The notes: generated from the sequence alone by a model not told the origin. A stretch of DNA of 64,000 nt from Streptomyces sp. NBC_01750 (GCF_035918095.1 NZ_CP109137.1:4528001-4592000); one strand, 5' to 3'. Counted from the stretch's first letter, positions 35,957 through 44,916 are shown. A program made the numbers and translations.

Positions 35957-35970
35957 GTTTCACGTGGAAC
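35957..35970. other. parS-like site (one mismatch)
   Basis: GTTTCACGTGGAAC differs by one base from the ParB-binding palindrome GTTTCACGTGAAAC. It is intergenic, 27 bases from a second near-match. Confidence 0.7.
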
Positions 35971-35983
35971 ATCCGTGCTGGCT

Positions 35984-35997
35984 GCTTCACGTGAAAC
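35984..35997. other. parS-like site (one mismatch)
   Basis: GCTTCACGTGAAAC differs by one base from the parS palindrome. With the site at 35957 it forms a pair downstream of the response regulator, a usual intergenic place for Streptomyces parS. Confidence 0.7.
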
Positions 35998-36032
35998 GCC
36001 CGCGAGGTGTCTCGGTTCGTCCCCCGCGGGCG
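35998..36032. terminator. bidirectional terminator between the response regulator and azoR
   Basis: Arms GCCCGCG and CGCGGGC enclose a loop of about 20 bases in the convergent intergenic region. Confidence 0.5.
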
Positions 36033-36052
36033 CTCGTGTCCGGTGCGCGCGA

Positions 36053-36667
36053 TCAGGCGGCGAGGCGCGCGGCCAGCTCCTTGCCCTTCTGGGTGGCCTC
36101 GTCCAGTGCCTTGGTGCGGGAGGCGTCGGCGAGCGGGATGAGCTCGGCCATTTCCGGCCTGGAGTGAGCCATCGTCAGCTCGGGGACGATGAAGTCGACC
36201 TCGGCGCCGAGCATGCCGGTGAACACCTTCTCCAGGTAGTTCTGGACGAACTCGAAGTCCTCGCGCGGGGTGCCGGGGGCGTAGGAGCCGCCGCGGCTGG
36301 CGACGACGGTCACCGGGGTGCCGGCCACCGGGCCGTCGGGGACGCTCGCGTTGTGACCGACGACGATCACCTGGTCCAGCCATGCCTTGAGGGTCGAGGG
36401 GATCGTGAAGTTGTACATCGGTGCGCCGATCAGCACGGCGTCTGCCGCTTCGAGCTCGGCGGCGAGCTCGGCGCGCAGGGGGTTGTCGATGCCTGCGGAG
36501 ACGGCGGCGATGTCCAGATGGGGCAGGGGGGCGGCGGCGAGGTCGCGGTAGACGACCGTGCCTTCGGGGTGCTGCTCCTGCCAGGCCTGGACGAACGCCG
36601 TGGTGATGTCGCGGGAGGCCGAGCCCTGGGGGAAGACGGCAGAGTCGAGATGCAGCAGCGTGGCCAT
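36053..36667 (-). CDS. azoR: FMN-dependent NADH-azoreductase / quinone reductase
   Basis: A 204-aa flavodoxin-fold enzyme that reduces quinones or azo compounds with NAD(P)H via FMN. The FMN phosphate loop is at the N-terminus (HLDSAVFPQGSASRDI), with the family motifs LIGAPMYNFTIPSTLKAWLD and VVASRGGSYAPGT. The chain ends AARLAA*. It is divergent from an HxlR-type regulator whose frame begins on top of the azoR start codon; HxlR/QorR-type proteins often control such reductases in response to oxidants. Confidence 0.92.
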   Translation of the reverse strand: MATLLHLDSAVFPQGSASRDITTAFVQAWQEQHPEGTVVYRDLAAAPLPHLDIAAVSAGIDNPLRAELAAELEAADAVLIGAPMYNFTIPSTLKAWLDQVIVVGHNASVPDGPVAGTPVTVVASRGGSYAPGTPREDFEFVQNYLEKVFTGMLGAEVDFIVPELTMAHSRPEMAELIPLADASRTKALDEATQKGKELAARLAA

Positions 36668-37009
36668 GAGGTGCTCCAGGGAGAGTTGCGGGGGTGCTAA
36701 AAATCCGTATGCAGCTATGGATAGCTCGGCAAGCGCTGGACCGGGCCGATCGTCTCGGTGCTGATGCAGCACGCGGTGCATTTCGCCGAGTTGAGGCGAG
36801 CCATTCCGGGCATCAGCGAGCGCATGCTCTCTGACCGGCTGGCCGAGCTGGGCGCGGCGGGGCTGGTGGTGCGAGAGGTCGACGAAGGGCCGCCGCTGAG
36901 GGTCGCCTACCGGCTGACCGAGGCCGGGGCCGCGATGGAGCCCGCGCTCAAAGAGCTGGCGCTGTGGGCGGAGACGTATCTGGGACACAGCGACGCGAAC
37001 GGCTGCTGA
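36666..37009 (+). pseudogene. HxlR family regulator with frameshift near its start
   Basis: The intact frame from GTG 36758 encodes 83 aa of an HxlR winged helix (HFAELRRAIPGISERMLSD, and GPPLRVAYRLTEAG as wing). The same frame extends back only to CTC 36725 (LGKRWTGPIVSVL, the normal first helix) before a stop. One base offset restores the expected N-terminus from ATG 36666: MRCSRESCGGAKNPYAAMD, with Cys residues as in redox-sensing members. So a one-base deletion near 36723 splits the gene. The ATG overlaps the divergent azoR start. Confidence 0.6.
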
Positions 37010-37029
37010 GCCCGATCGGGGCCGCTCCG

Positions 37030-37047
37030 TTATCCACGTTATCCACA
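37030..37047 (+). other. paired DnaA-box-like 9-mers
   Basis: TTATCCACG (37030-37038) is followed directly by the exact box TTATCCACA (37039-37047), about 80 bases upstream of the DUF2252 gene. Confidence 0.45.
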
Positions 37048-37126
37048 GGGGGAGACGGTTGTGACCGGCAGCGGTACGGTCTCTGGTAGTTGATGTTGAA
37101 GTCTTACAACGGGGAGGCACCGCGTC

Positions 37127-38608
37127 ATGAGCGAGGCTGGGACGGTGACGCCGGTGCAGCGACCGGAGTCGGGCGGTGGCGGGGCAGATTCCAGCCACGG
37201 GCGCATTCCTGTGGTGGCCGGCTTTGCGCGGCGCACGGCGGACGGGACGGCCGGCGCCCCCGGTACCGCGCGGTCACCGAAGGCGGAGGGCAAGGCCCTT
37301 CGGGACAGGATCCCGCGGTCCTCGCACGACTCGCTGGTGCTCGCCGTGGAGCGGCCCGGTGCGGTCCAGGCCGTCGAGGAGTCGAGCCGGGGCCGGGTGC
37401 CGGAGCTCACACCGATACGGGTGGGCCGGATGACCGCCACCCCCTTCGCCTTTCTGCGCGGTTCGGCCGGGCTGATGGCCCACGACCTGGTGGGCACTCC
37501 GGTCACTGGGGTGGGCGCGCAGATCTGCGGTGATGCGCACGCGGCGAACTTCGGGCTGTACGGCGACGCGCGCGGCCGCCTCGTGATGGATCTGAACGAC
37601 TTCGACGAGACCGTCGTCGGCCCGTGGGAGTGGGACCTCAAGCGGCTCGCGGTCTCACTCGTGCTGGCAGGGCGTGTGGCAGGCGCGGACGAAACCGTCT
37701 GCCGGGCGGCCGCGTTCGACACCGTTGGGGCGTACCGGCGCACCATGCGGCTGCTGGCGAAGCTGCCGTCGCTGGACGCGTGGAATGCCATCGCCGACGA
37801 GGAGCTGGTCTCCCACACGGACGCGCGGGATCTGCTCGGCACCCTGGAGCGGGTCTCGGCGAAGGCTCGGAACAACACGAGTGCGCGCTTCGCCGCCAAG
37901 GCGACGGAGGAGTGCGGCGACGGCGGACGGCGCTTCGTGGATGCGCCGCCGGTGCTGCGGCGGGTACCGGACGCGGAGGCGGCAGCCGTTGCCTCCGCAC
38001 TCGCGGAGTACCTGGCCACCGTGTCGGAGGACCGGCTGCCGCTGCTCGCGCGCTACGCGATCCATGACGTGGCGTTCCGGGTGGTGGGGACCGGGAGCGT
38101 CGGCACCAGGTCGTACGTGGTGCTGCTGCTCGACCACCGGGGCGAAGCGCTGGTGCTCCAGGTGAAGGAGGCGCGGGCCTCGGCGCTGGTGCCCCATCTG
38201 CCGGCCGCCGGGTTCGCGGTCGCGGATGCGGAGCACGAGGGGCGCCGGGTGGTGCTCGGGCAGAAGCGGATGCAGGTGGTCAGCGACATCCTGCTGGGCT
38301 GGACGACGGTGGACGGACGGCCGTTCCAGGTGCGGCAGTTCAGGAACCGCAAGGGCAGTGTGGACCCGGCGGCGCTCGCGCCGGACCAGGTCGACGACTA
38401 CGGACGGATGACAGGCGCGCTGCTGGCCAGAGCGCATGCGCACAGCGCCGACCCGCGGCTGATCGCCGGGTACTGCGGCAAGAACGAGGAGCTCGACGAG
38501 GCGGTCGCCGGCTTCGCCATAACCTACGCGGACCGTACGGAAGCGGACCACGAGGAGCTTCTGGCAGCGGTCAAGAACGGTCGGATAGCCGCTGAGCTGG
38601 GGGTGTGA
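37127..38608 (+). CDS. DUF2252 domain protein
   Basis: A 493-aa protein filled by DUF2252, a domain with a kinase-like fold (distant from aminoglycoside phosphotransferases). Signature segments: TPFAFLRGSAGLMAHDL, ICGDAHAANFGLYGDARG and MDLNDFDETVVGPWEWDLKRLA, where the acidic residues would be the metal site. Function is unknown. An N-terminal tail of about 60 residues is Gly/Ala-rich. It is followed after about 33 nt by the J-domain-like gene. Confidence 0.9.
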   Translation: MSEAGTVTPVQRPESGGGGADSSHGRIPVVAGFARRTADGTAGAPGTARSPKAEGKALRDRIPRSSHDSLVLAVERPGAVQAVEESSRGRVPELTPIRVGRMTATPFAFLRGSAGLMAHDLVGTPVTGVGAQICGDAHAANFGLYGDARGRLVMDLNDFDETVVGPWEWDLKRLAVSLVLAGRVAGADETVCRAAAFDTVGAYRRTMRLLAKLPSLDAWNAIADEELVSHTDARDLLGTLERVSAKARNNTSARFAAKATEECGDGGRRFVDAPPVLRRVPDAEAAAVASALAEYLATVSEDRLPLLARYAIHDVAFRVVGTGSVGTRSYVVLLLDHRGEALVLQVKEARASALVPHLPAAGFAVADAEHEGRRVVLGQKRMQVVSDILLGWTTVDGRPFQVRQFRNRKGSVDPAALAPDQVDDYGRMTGALLARAHAHSADPRLIAGYCGKNEELDEAVAGFAITYADRTEADHEELLAAVKNGRIAAELGV

Positions 38609-38641
38609 CGGGGGGCTCCGCCGCGCCCGTAGGCTGGACGG

Positions 38642-39475
38642 GTGACCGAGGATGCATCCGGGGGGCCGACGACCCGGAATGACGAAGAGCAGGACGCGCA
38701 GACGCGGCCCGAGGCCCGGCTGGACAAGGCGGTGCGCGCGGCCGAGCAGGCGTTGATCGAGTTCGAGATCGCACTGGAGACGTTCCGGGTCGAAGTGGAG
38801 AACTTCTCCCGACTGCATCACCAGAAGCTCGGTCCGATGTATGCGCGCCTGGACGAGCTGGAAGCCCAGATCGCGGAGGCCCGGGCCGCAGCCACCGGCG
38901 ACCCGGAGGATCTGCGCAAGGCACAGGAAGCGCGGGCCATGGTGATGCCCATGCCCGGGGTCGACGAGCTCTTCCACGACTGGATGGACTCCGACGGCCT
39001 GTCCCCCGAGGCAGCCGCGATGCTGAACGACCAGCCCGTACGGGCGCCGAAGCGGGTGCGGCCGAGCGAGGAGGCCCGCAAGCTCTACCGTGAGCTGGCG
39101 CGCAAGGCGCATCCGGACCTGGCCCAGGACGAGACGGAGCGGGCGCGGCGTGATGAGTTCATCACGCGGGTGAACGCCGCGTACGCGCTCGGGGACGCGG
39201 CCATGCTGCGGGAGCTGGCCGAGGAGTGGGCGGCCGGGCCCGTGCCTCCTGAGCAGCAGCTCAGTGAGAGCGAGGAGCTCTATGCCCGGCTCGAGTGGCT
39301 GTCGCAGCGCAAGGAGCTGCTGACCGTGGTGGCCCGGGAGCTGGAGGAGAGTGCGATCGGCGCGATGCTGCGGATGGCGCCCGACGACCCGGACCGGCTG
39401 CTGGAGGAGATCGCCGAGCAGTTGCTTGCCCAGGTCGCCGAGCGTGAGGCGGAACTGTCCGGAATGGTGCAGTAG
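38642..39475 (+). CDS. J-domain-like protein
   Basis: A 277-aa cytoplasmic protein. Residues 20-75 form an N-terminal coiled coil (RAAEQALIEFEIALETFRVE). A DnaJ-like segment near residues 143-180 reads RKLYRELARKAHPDLAQDE and ends VNAAYALGD; the HPD tripeptide is the Hsp70-stimulating motif. A C-terminal helical region has a second coiled coil (DDPDRLLEEIAEQLLAQV). It may be an Hsp70 co-chaperone, although the J-domain is degenerate outside HPD. Confidence 0.75.
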   Translation: MTEDASGGPTTRNDEEQDAQTRPEARLDKAVRAAEQALIEFEIALETFRVEVENFSRLHHQKLGPMYARLDELEAQIAEARAAATGDPEDLRKAQEARAMVMPMPGVDELFHDWMDSDGLSPEAAAMLNDQPVRAPKRVRPSEEARKLYRELARKAHPDLAQDETERARRDEFITRVNAAYALGDAAMLRELAEEWAAGPVPPEQQLSESEELYARLEWLSQRKELLTVVARELEESAIGAMLRMAPDDPDRLLEEIAEQLLAQVAEREAELSGMVQ

Positions 39476-39480
39476 GTTGC

Positions 39481-39504
39481 CTGAGGCTTTTCAGAAAGCC
39501 TCAG
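39481..39504 (+). terminator. terminator after the J-domain gene
   Basis: A perfect 10-bp stem, CTGAGGCTTT and AAAGCCTCAG, has a TCAG loop. It starts 5 nt after the stop and lies 37 nt before the rhodanese gene. Confidence 0.8.
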
Positions 39505-39540
39505 AACCCTGCTGCGAACGCACGAGAGAAGGCATGACCC

Positions 39541-39885
39541 ATGAATTTCGCCCCACTGCCCTCGGTGGACGTCGCGGCGGTACCTTCCGGCGGCCTGGTG
39601 CTGGATGTCCGGGAGAACGACGAATGGGCGTCCGGGCATGTCGAGGGCGCGCTGCACGTCCCGATGAGCGACTTCGTGGCCCGCTTCGGTGAAGTGACCG
39701 AGGCAGTGGCCGATGGCGGCCGGGCGTACGTGATGTGCCGCGTCGGCGGCCGGTCCGCGCAGGTCACGCAGTATCTGGTGCAGCAGGGCATCGACGCCGT
39801 GAACATCGACGGCGGCATGCTCGCCTGGGAGGGCGCCGGGCGTCCGATGGTCACTGACAACGGCGGCCCGGCCTCCGTCCTCTGA
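39541..39885 (+). CDS. single-domain rhodanese
   Basis: A 114-aa sulfurtransferase-like protein. The active-site loop is CRVGGRSAQV (Cys near residue 67). Earlier motifs LDVRENDEWASGHVEGALHVPM and the end NIDGGMLAWEGAGRP are standard (first motif also readable as VRENDEWASGH). It transfers sulfane sulfur from thiosulfate or persulfides. It is convergent with the acyl-CoA dehydrogenase gene (29-nt gap). Confidence 0.92.
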   Translation: MNFAPLPSVDVAAVPSGGLVLDVRENDEWASGHVEGALHVPMSDFVARFGEVTEAVADGGRAYVMCRVGGRSAQVTQYLVQQGIDAVNIDGGMLAWEGAGRPMVTDNGGPASVL

Positions 39886-39914
39886 GGCTTTGCCGGCCGT
39901 GCGCGGGCGATCTG

Positions 39915-41072
39915 CTAGCCGAGGGGATGGGCGGCCAGCAGATCGCCGAGGGCCTCCTCATGGGCCGCGGCCGGACCGAGTGAGAGCTCGAGCTGCTTGG
40001 CCCACGCGTGGTAGCGGTGCAGCGGATAGTCGGTGTCCGCGCCGAAGCCTCCGTGTAGATGCTGTGCGGTCTGGACGACGCGGCGTACACCCTCCGAGGC
40101 CCAGATCTTCGCCACCGCGACATCGCCGGCCACAGGCAGCGGACCGCCGACCCCAGGGTCACGGGGCGACGGCGCCAGTCTCCAGGCCGCCTGCCAGAGG
40201 GTCGCTTCCATCGCGCGGAGATCGATATAGCGGTCGGCTGCCTGGACCGCGACGGCCTGGAACGTCGCGACCGGGAAGCCGAACTGCTCGCGTTTGCCGG
40301 TGTATGCACTCGTCATGGAGAGCACGCCCTCGCCGAGTCCGAGCGCGAGTGCGCAGGTCCCGATGGCGAGGAGCTGGCGCAGCCAGTCCCAGGCGCCCTC
40401 GGCGTCGATCAGTTCGCTGCTGTCGATCCGCACGGAGTCCAGGCTGACCTCGGCGAAGCGCTCGCCGCTGGTGGAGATCTGCTCGGCGAGAGCGATACCT
40501 TCCCGGTTCCGGGGGACCAGGGCGAACACGGCACGCCCATCATCGGTGTGTGCCGGCACGGCGATCCGGTCCGCGCACTGCGCCCAGGGCACGCCTGTCT
40601 GCACGCCTTCGAGTACCCAGCCGTCCCTGTGCTCGCTGTCCGGGCGTGCGGTGACGGCGAGCTCGGCGGGGTCATGGCCGGTGCGGCCGTTGGCGCCGAC
40701 GGTCAGCACCAGCTCGCCGCGGCCGATCCGGGGAAGGATTTCGTCGCTCAACTCCGGCCTGCCGTAACGCTCAACGGCCATGGCGACCGCGCTCGTCTCC
40801 AGCAACGGCACCCGTGCCAGCACCTTCGCGGACTCGCGCAGTACCAGGCAGAGCGCTATGGGGTTGAGCCCGGCCCCGCCGTGGTCCGGCGACAGAACCA
40901 GACTCAGCAGATCGGTGTCCGCGAGCTTGGCCCACAGAGGCCTGTCGAACTCCTCGGCCACCGCGCCCGGAGTGAGCGCGGGGCTCGGCACTCCGTCCGG
41001 CGCGACGCCTGAGAAGACCGCCTTCGCTGCCTCGACGGCCGCCTGCTGCTCCTCGGTGAAGGTGAAGTCCAC
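39915..41072 (-). CDS. acyl-CoA dehydrogenase family protein
   Basis: A 385-aa flavoprotein of the acyl-CoA dehydrogenase family, oxidising acyl-CoA to enoyl-CoA. The N-terminus VDFTFTEEQQAAVEAAKAVF and the C-terminal helix block with HLHGGFGADTDYPLHRYH are typical of the subgroup used for short, branched or steroid-derived acyl-CoAs. GTG 41072 follows GGAGGACAG. A KstR-like palindrome overlaps its likely promoter. It is a lone gene, so the substrate is open. Confidence 0.88.
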   Translation of the reverse strand: MDFTFTEEQQAAVEAAKAVFSGVAPDGVPSPALTPGAVAEEFDRPLWAKLADTDLLSLVLSPDHGGAGLNPIALCLVLRESAKVLARVPLLETSAVAMAVERYGRPELSDEILPRIGRGELVLTVGANGRTGHDPAELAVTARPDSEHRDGWVLEGVQTGVPWAQCADRIAVPAHTDDGRAVFALVPRNREGIALAEQISTSGERFAEVSLDSVRIDSSELIDAEGAWDWLRQLLAIGTCALALGLGEGVLSMTSAYTGKREQFGFPVATFQAVAVQAADRYIDLRAMEATLWQAAWRLAPSPRDPGVGGPLPVAGDVAVAKIWASEGVRRVVQTAQHLHGGFGADTDYPLHRYHAWAKQLELSLGPAAAHEEALGDLLAAHPLG

Positions 41073-41129
41073 TGCCTGTCCTCCCACGCACCGGCGCTGC
41101 CCGAATCACTGCCTGACGGACCGTCAAGA

Positions 41130-41143
41130 TAGAACACGTTCTT
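41130..41143. promoter_or_regulatory. KstR/FadR-like TetR operator candidate
   Basis: TAGAACACGTTCTT fits the TNNAACNNGTTNNA pattern of KstR-type TetR regulators of lipid and steroid catabolism, except for the last base. It lies about 60 bases upstream of the acyl-CoA dehydrogenase start. Confidence 0.45.
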
Positions 41144-41224
41144 GAAAAAGAACACAGCCCTGTAAGGAACATGGCCCGAAAGGAACGACAGCGAGGTCGG
41201 AGGCTCAGTGGCGGTCGGTCGTCG

Positions 41225-42280
41225 TCAGCGGTCGAAGTCCAACTCCACCTCCGGCGTGGCCGGATGGGACTGGCAGGCCAGTACATAGCCCGCGTCGGTC
41301 TCCTCCGGCTCCAGCGCGAAGTTGCGGTCCATGCGTACCTCGCCCGAAACCAGGAAGGCCCTGCAAGTGCCGCAGACCCCGCCCTTGCACGCGTACGGAG
41401 CGTCCGAGCGGCTGCGCAGCACTGTCTCCAGCAGCGATTCGCCTTCCTGTACCGGCCACTTGCCGGACCGGCCGTCGAGGGTCGCGGTGAGTGAGGCGTG
41501 GGCCGGGGCGGTCACCGACGCCGAAGCGCGCGCGGAGCCGTCGTCGACATGGAAGATCTCCTCGTGGATACGGCTGCGGTCCACGCCGAGCCCGCGCAGC
41601 GCGCGCTCGGCGCCCTGGACCAGGCCGAAGGGGCCGCACAGGAACCAGCCGTCCACGTCCGCCACCGGAAGCAGAGCCGGCAGCAGTCCGGTCAGCCGCT
41701 CCTGGTCGAGCCGTCCGGACGGCAGACCTGACTGCTGTTCCTCCCGGGAGAGCACAGTGACCAGCTGGAAGCGGTCCGGGAAGCGGTCCTTCAGATCGGC
41801 GACCTCATCCAGGAACATCGTCGACGCCGCGGTACGGTCGCTGCGTATCAGACAGAACCGGGCCTCAGGTTCCCGCGCCAGCACGGTCGCCGCCATCGAC
41901 AGCACGGGGGTGATGCCGCTGCCGCCGACGACCGCTGCGAAGTGCCCGGGACGCGGCGCGAGGAGGAACCGGCCCATCGGAGGCATCACCTCGACGGTGT
42001 CGCCCACGGCGAGCTCCTTCAGCGCATATGTCGAGAACTCGCCACCGTCGACCAGCCGGATGCCCACGCGCAGTACCGGGTCACTGCCGGCCGGGGCGGC
42101 CGGAGCGCAGATGGAGTACGTACGACGGATCTCCTGGCCCTGCACGAGTCGGCGCAGGGCGAGATGCTGACCGGGGGTGTGGCGGAAGGCCTCCCGCAGC
42201 TGGGGCGGCACCTGGAGGGTGACGGCGACCGAGTCGTCCGTGAGCTGTTCGACCTCGCTGACCCGGAGCGAATGGAACAT
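41225..42280 (-). CDS. paaE: phenylacetyl-CoA epoxidase reductase subunit PaaE
   Basis: A 351-aa iron-sulfur flavoprotein passing electrons from NADPH to the PaaA di-iron centre. The FAD domain has RRTYSICAPA and GEFSTYAL; the NAD domain has VVGGSGITPVLSMAATVL. The C-terminal plant-type 2Fe-2S domain has YACKGGVCGTC plus a distal Cys in LACQSHP. Stop of paaD and start of paaE are adjacent (no gap). It is the last gene of the paaABCDE operon. Confidence 0.95.
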   Translation of the reverse strand: MFHSLRVSEVEQLTDDSVAVTLQVPPQLREAFRHTPGQHLALRRLVQGQEIRRTYSICAPAAPAGSDPVLRVGIRLVDGGEFSTYALKELAVGDTVEVMPPMGRFLLAPRPGHFAAVVGGSGITPVLSMAATVLAREPEARFCLIRSDRTAASTMFLDEVADLKDRFPDRFQLVTVLSREEQQSGLPSGRLDQERLTGLLPALLPVADVDGWFLCGPFGLVQGAERALRGLGVDRSRIHEEIFHVDDGSARASASVTAPAHASLTATLDGRSGKWPVQEGESLLETVLRSRSDAPYACKGGVCGTCRAFLVSGEVRMDRNFALEPEETDAGYVLACQSHPATPEVELDFDR

Positions 42281-42844
42281 CTACAACTCCTTGAAGTGGT
42301 CGAAGGGTTCGCGGCAGGCGACGCAGCGGCGCAGTGCCTTGCAGGCGGTGGAGGAGAACCTGCTGAGCAGCTCGGTGTCGGTCGATCCGCATTGCGGGCA
42401 GCGCACGGAGAGGGTGAGCGGCACCGGTCCCTCCGCCGCGTGTGAGCGGGGCGGGGCTATTCCGAACTCGGCGAGCTTGCGCCGTCCTTCCTCGCTGATG
42501 TCGTCCGTCGACCAGGCCGGGGAGAGGACCTTGATCACCGAGACGTCCGGTATCCCGTGATCGTGCAGAACCTGCTCGATGTCCGAGGTCATGGCCTCGA
42601 TCGCCGGGCAGCCGGTGTACGTGGGGGTCAGCTCGACCTCTACCCTGCCGGGTCCGAGGATCTGGACTCCGCGGAGCACACCGAGCTCCTCCAGCGTCAG
42701 CACCGGCAGCTCCGGGTCGGGCACGGAACCCGCGAGCCTGCGCAGTTCGGCCTCGAGTCGCGTATCGGTCCCGGTCGGGGTCCTGCTTGTCGTCCCGGTC
42801 GAGGCTCCTGCCACGGACTCAGCTGTCATCATCTCGGTCACCAT
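42281..42844 (-). CDS. paaD: PaaD, maturation factor of the phenylacetyl-CoA epoxidase
   Basis: A 187-aa protein with a MIP18/DUF59 domain (residues 25-105: VPDPELPVLTLEELGVLRGV, then LTPTYTGCPAIEAM). A C-terminal zinc ribbon has CPQCGS and CVACREPF. It is thought to help assemble the iron centres of the epoxidase. The N-terminal 20 residues are Thr/Ser-rich. Its start overlaps the paaC stop by 7 nt. Confidence 0.93.
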   Translation of the reverse strand: MVTEMMTAESVAGASTGTTSRTPTGTDTRLEAELRRLAGSVPDPELPVLTLEELGVLRGVQILGPGRVEVELTPTYTGCPAIEAMTSDIEQVLHDHGIPDVSVIKVLSPAWSTDDISEEGRRKLAEFGIAPPRSHAAEGPVPLTLSVRCPQCGSTDTELLSRFSSTACKALRRCVACREPFDHFKEL

Positions 42845-43554
42845 GACGCCCCCGGATGGCTTCGGTGCAGATGCTGCATCTCGGCAAGCATCCGCCCGAA
42901 GGACTCGGTGTGCAGACCCTGTCGTCCGGCGCCCGCCGCCCATCCGCCGGACCGCGGCCCGCCGGGCACGGTCAGTGTCGCCCGCTCCAGGACCGCGGTG
43001 ACGGTCTCGAGCCAGTTGTCCTGCAACGACTGCCAGTCGATGTCCAGCCCGTCGACCGGCTGGAACATCTCGCCGGTGAACCGCCACAGCGCGTCGCACG
43101 CCCGCTGCATCCGCTCATGGCTCTCGTCCGTGCCGTCACCGAGCCGCTCGGTCCAGTGCTCGGCGTGGTCCTGGTGGTACGCGACTTCCTTGACCGCCTT
43201 CGCCGCGAGCCCGGCGAACTCACTGTCCCCGGCCGCCAGCCGTCCGTACAGCAAGCGCTGGTAGACGGAGAAGTAGAGCTGGCGGGCGATCGTGTGCGCG
43301 AAGTCGCCGTTCGGCTGCTCGACCAGCTCGAGATTGCGGAAGGCCCGCTCCTCGCGCAGATACGCCAGCTCGTCCTCGTCACCGACGAGAGAGAGCAGCA
43401 CCCGTGCCTGGCCCAGCAGGTCCAGCGCGATATTGGCGAGGGCGACCTCCTCCTCCAGCACGGGCGCATGGCCCGCCCACTCCCCCAGCCGGTGCGAAAG
43501 CACCAGCGCATCGTCGCCGAGAGCGAGTGCCGCGGCATTCACCGTCGTGGTCAC
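42838..43554 (-). CDS. paaC: phenylacetyl-CoA epoxidase subunit PaaC
   Basis: A 238-aa structural subunit with a ferritin-like helical fold. It pairs with PaaA, which holds the di-iron site. Family segments: LSHRLGEWAGHAPVLEE, ALANIALDLLGQARVLL, and VAYHQDHAEHWTERLGDG. GTG 43554 ([18 protein letters not shown]) is the best start and overlaps the paaB stop by 4 nt. Confidence 0.95.
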   Translation of the reverse strand: MTTTVNAAALALGDDALVLSHRLGEWAGHAPVLEEEVALANIALDLLGQARVLLSLVGDEDELAYLREERAFRNLELVEQPNGDFAHTIARQLYFSVYQRLLYGRLAAGDSEFAGLAAKAVKEVAYHQDHAEHWTERLGDGTDESHERMQRACDALWRFTGEMFQPVDGLDIDWQSLQDNWLETVTAVLERATLTVPGGPRSGGWAAGAGRQGLHTESFGRMLAEMQHLHRSHPGASW

Positions 43555-43841
43555 AGGTGCTTCACCCCTTCCGGAATCTCGTAGAAGGTCGGATGCCGGT
43601 AGGGCTTGTCGCCGGCAGGCTCGAAGAAGGAGTCCTTCTCGTCCGGCGAAGAGGCGGTGATCTCCGTGGAGGGCACCACCCAGATCGAGACGCCTTCGTT
43701 CCGCCGGGTGTAGAGGTCGCGGGCGTTGCGCAGGGCCATCTCGGCGTCCGGGGCGTGCAGGCTTCCCGCGTGGGTGTGGGACAGCCCTCGGCGCGAGCGC
43801 ACAAAGACCTCCCACAGCGGCCAGTCGGTCGAGCTGCTCAT
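43551..43841 (-). CDS. paaB: phenylacetyl-CoA epoxidase subunit PaaB
   Basis: A 96-aa small subunit, normal family length. Typical sequence: [40 protein letters not shown], and the C-terminal [11 protein letters not shown]. It connects PaaAC units in the epoxidase. Its start overlaps the paaA stop (ATGA-type, 4 nt). Confidence 0.96.
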   Translation of the reverse strand: MSSSTDWPLWEVFVRSRRGLSHTHAGSLHAPDAEMALRNARDLYTRRNEGVSIWVVPSTEITASSPDEKDSFFEPAGDKPYRHPTFYEIPEGVKHL

Positions 43842-44803
43842 GCTGTCGCCTCCCCGGGCTTCACGTGCTGTGCTTGGTGCTTCGTGGCGTACGCAGCGGC
43901 CGCGTCCCGGACCCAGGCGCCCTCTTCGTGCGCCTGACGGCGCTGGGTGATCCGCTGCTCGTTGCAGGGGCCGTTGCCTTTGAGGACTTCCTGGAACTCG
44001 GACCAGTCGATCGCGCCGAAGTCGTGGTGCCCCCGTTCCTCGTTCCACCGGAGATCGGGGTCGGGGAGGGTGAGGCCCAGGGCTTCGGCCTGCGGGACGC
44101 AGATGTCGACGAAGCGCTGGCGCAGCTCGTCATTGGAGTGCCGCTTGATCTTCCATGCCATGGACTGCGTCGAATGCGCCGACTCGTCGTCCGGCGGGCC
44201 GAACATCATCAGCGACGGCCACCACCAGCGGTCCACCGCGTCCTGCGCCATCTCGTGCTGCGCGGGCGTCCCGCGGGAGAGGCTGAGCAGCAGCTCGTAC
44301 CCCTGCCGCTGGTGGAAGGACTCCTCCTTGCAGATCCGGACCATGGCGCGGGCGTACGGGCCGTAGGAGCAGCGACAGAGCGGCACCTGGTTGGTGATTG
44401 CCGCGCCGTCCACCAGCCAGCCGATAGCGCCGACATCGGCCCAGGTCAGCGTGGGGTAGTTGAAGATCGAGGAGTACCTCTGGCGGCCGGCGTGGAGCTT
44501 GTCGAGCAGTTCCTCGCGGCTCGTGCCCAAAGTCTCGGCGGCGCTGTACAGGTACAGCCCGTGGCCGGCTTCGTCCTGCACCTTGGCCATCAGGATCGCC
44601 TTGCGGCGGAGCGAGGGCGCCCGCGTGATCCAGTTCGCCTCGGGCTGCATTCCGATGATCTCGGAGTGGGCGTGCTGCGCCATCTGGCGCACCAGCGTGG
44701 CCCGGTACGCGTCCGGCATCCAGTCGCGTGGCTCGATGCGCTCGTCGGCGGCCACGGCGGCGTCAAAAACCGCCTCGTACGTATCCGCAGTCACTGCCGT
44801 CAT
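43838..44803 (-). CDS. paaA: phenylacetyl-CoA epoxidase catalytic subunit PaaA
   Basis: A 321-aa catalytic di-iron monooxygenase subunit that makes ring-1,2-epoxyphenylacetyl-CoA. Iron ligands are expected in [20 protein letters not shown] and [16 protein letters not shown] (two E-x2-H motifs). Other family blocks: [20 protein letters not shown] and [18 protein letters not shown]. First gene of paaABCDE. A TetR-type operator (44815-44832) lies directly before its start. Confidence 0.96.
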   Translation of the reverse strand: MTAVTADTYEAVFDAAVAADERIEPRDWMPDAYRATLVRQMAQHAHSEIIGMQPEANWITRAPSLRRKAILMAKVQDEAGHGLYLYSAAETLGTSREELLDKLHAGRQRYSSIFNYPTLTWADVGAIGWLVDGAAITNQVPLCRCSYGPYARAMVRICKEESFHQRQGYELLLSLSRGTPAQHEMAQDAVDRWWWPSLMMFGPPDDESAHSTQSMAWKIKRHSNDELRQRFVDICVPQAEALGLTLPDPDLRWNEERGHHDFGAIDWSEFQEVLKGNGPCNEQRITQRRQAHEEGAWVRDAAAAYATKHQAQHVKPGEATA

Positions 44804-44814
44804 CCGGGCCCCTT

Positions 44815-44832
44815 ACCGACCGATCGTTCGGT
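44815..44832. promoter_or_regulatory. PaaR operator upstream of paaA
   Basis: ACCGACCGATCGTTCGGT is a near-perfect palindrome 12 nt before the paaA start. Its reverse complement is identical to the site at 49450-49467. Confidence 0.75.
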
Positions 44833-44916
44833 TCATTGACTTCAATGGTGAGTCGACGGCCCGTAGGGTGTCAACCCTGTGGATAACTGAGGTGGACCGA
44901 TGGGGATCGGGGCGGG

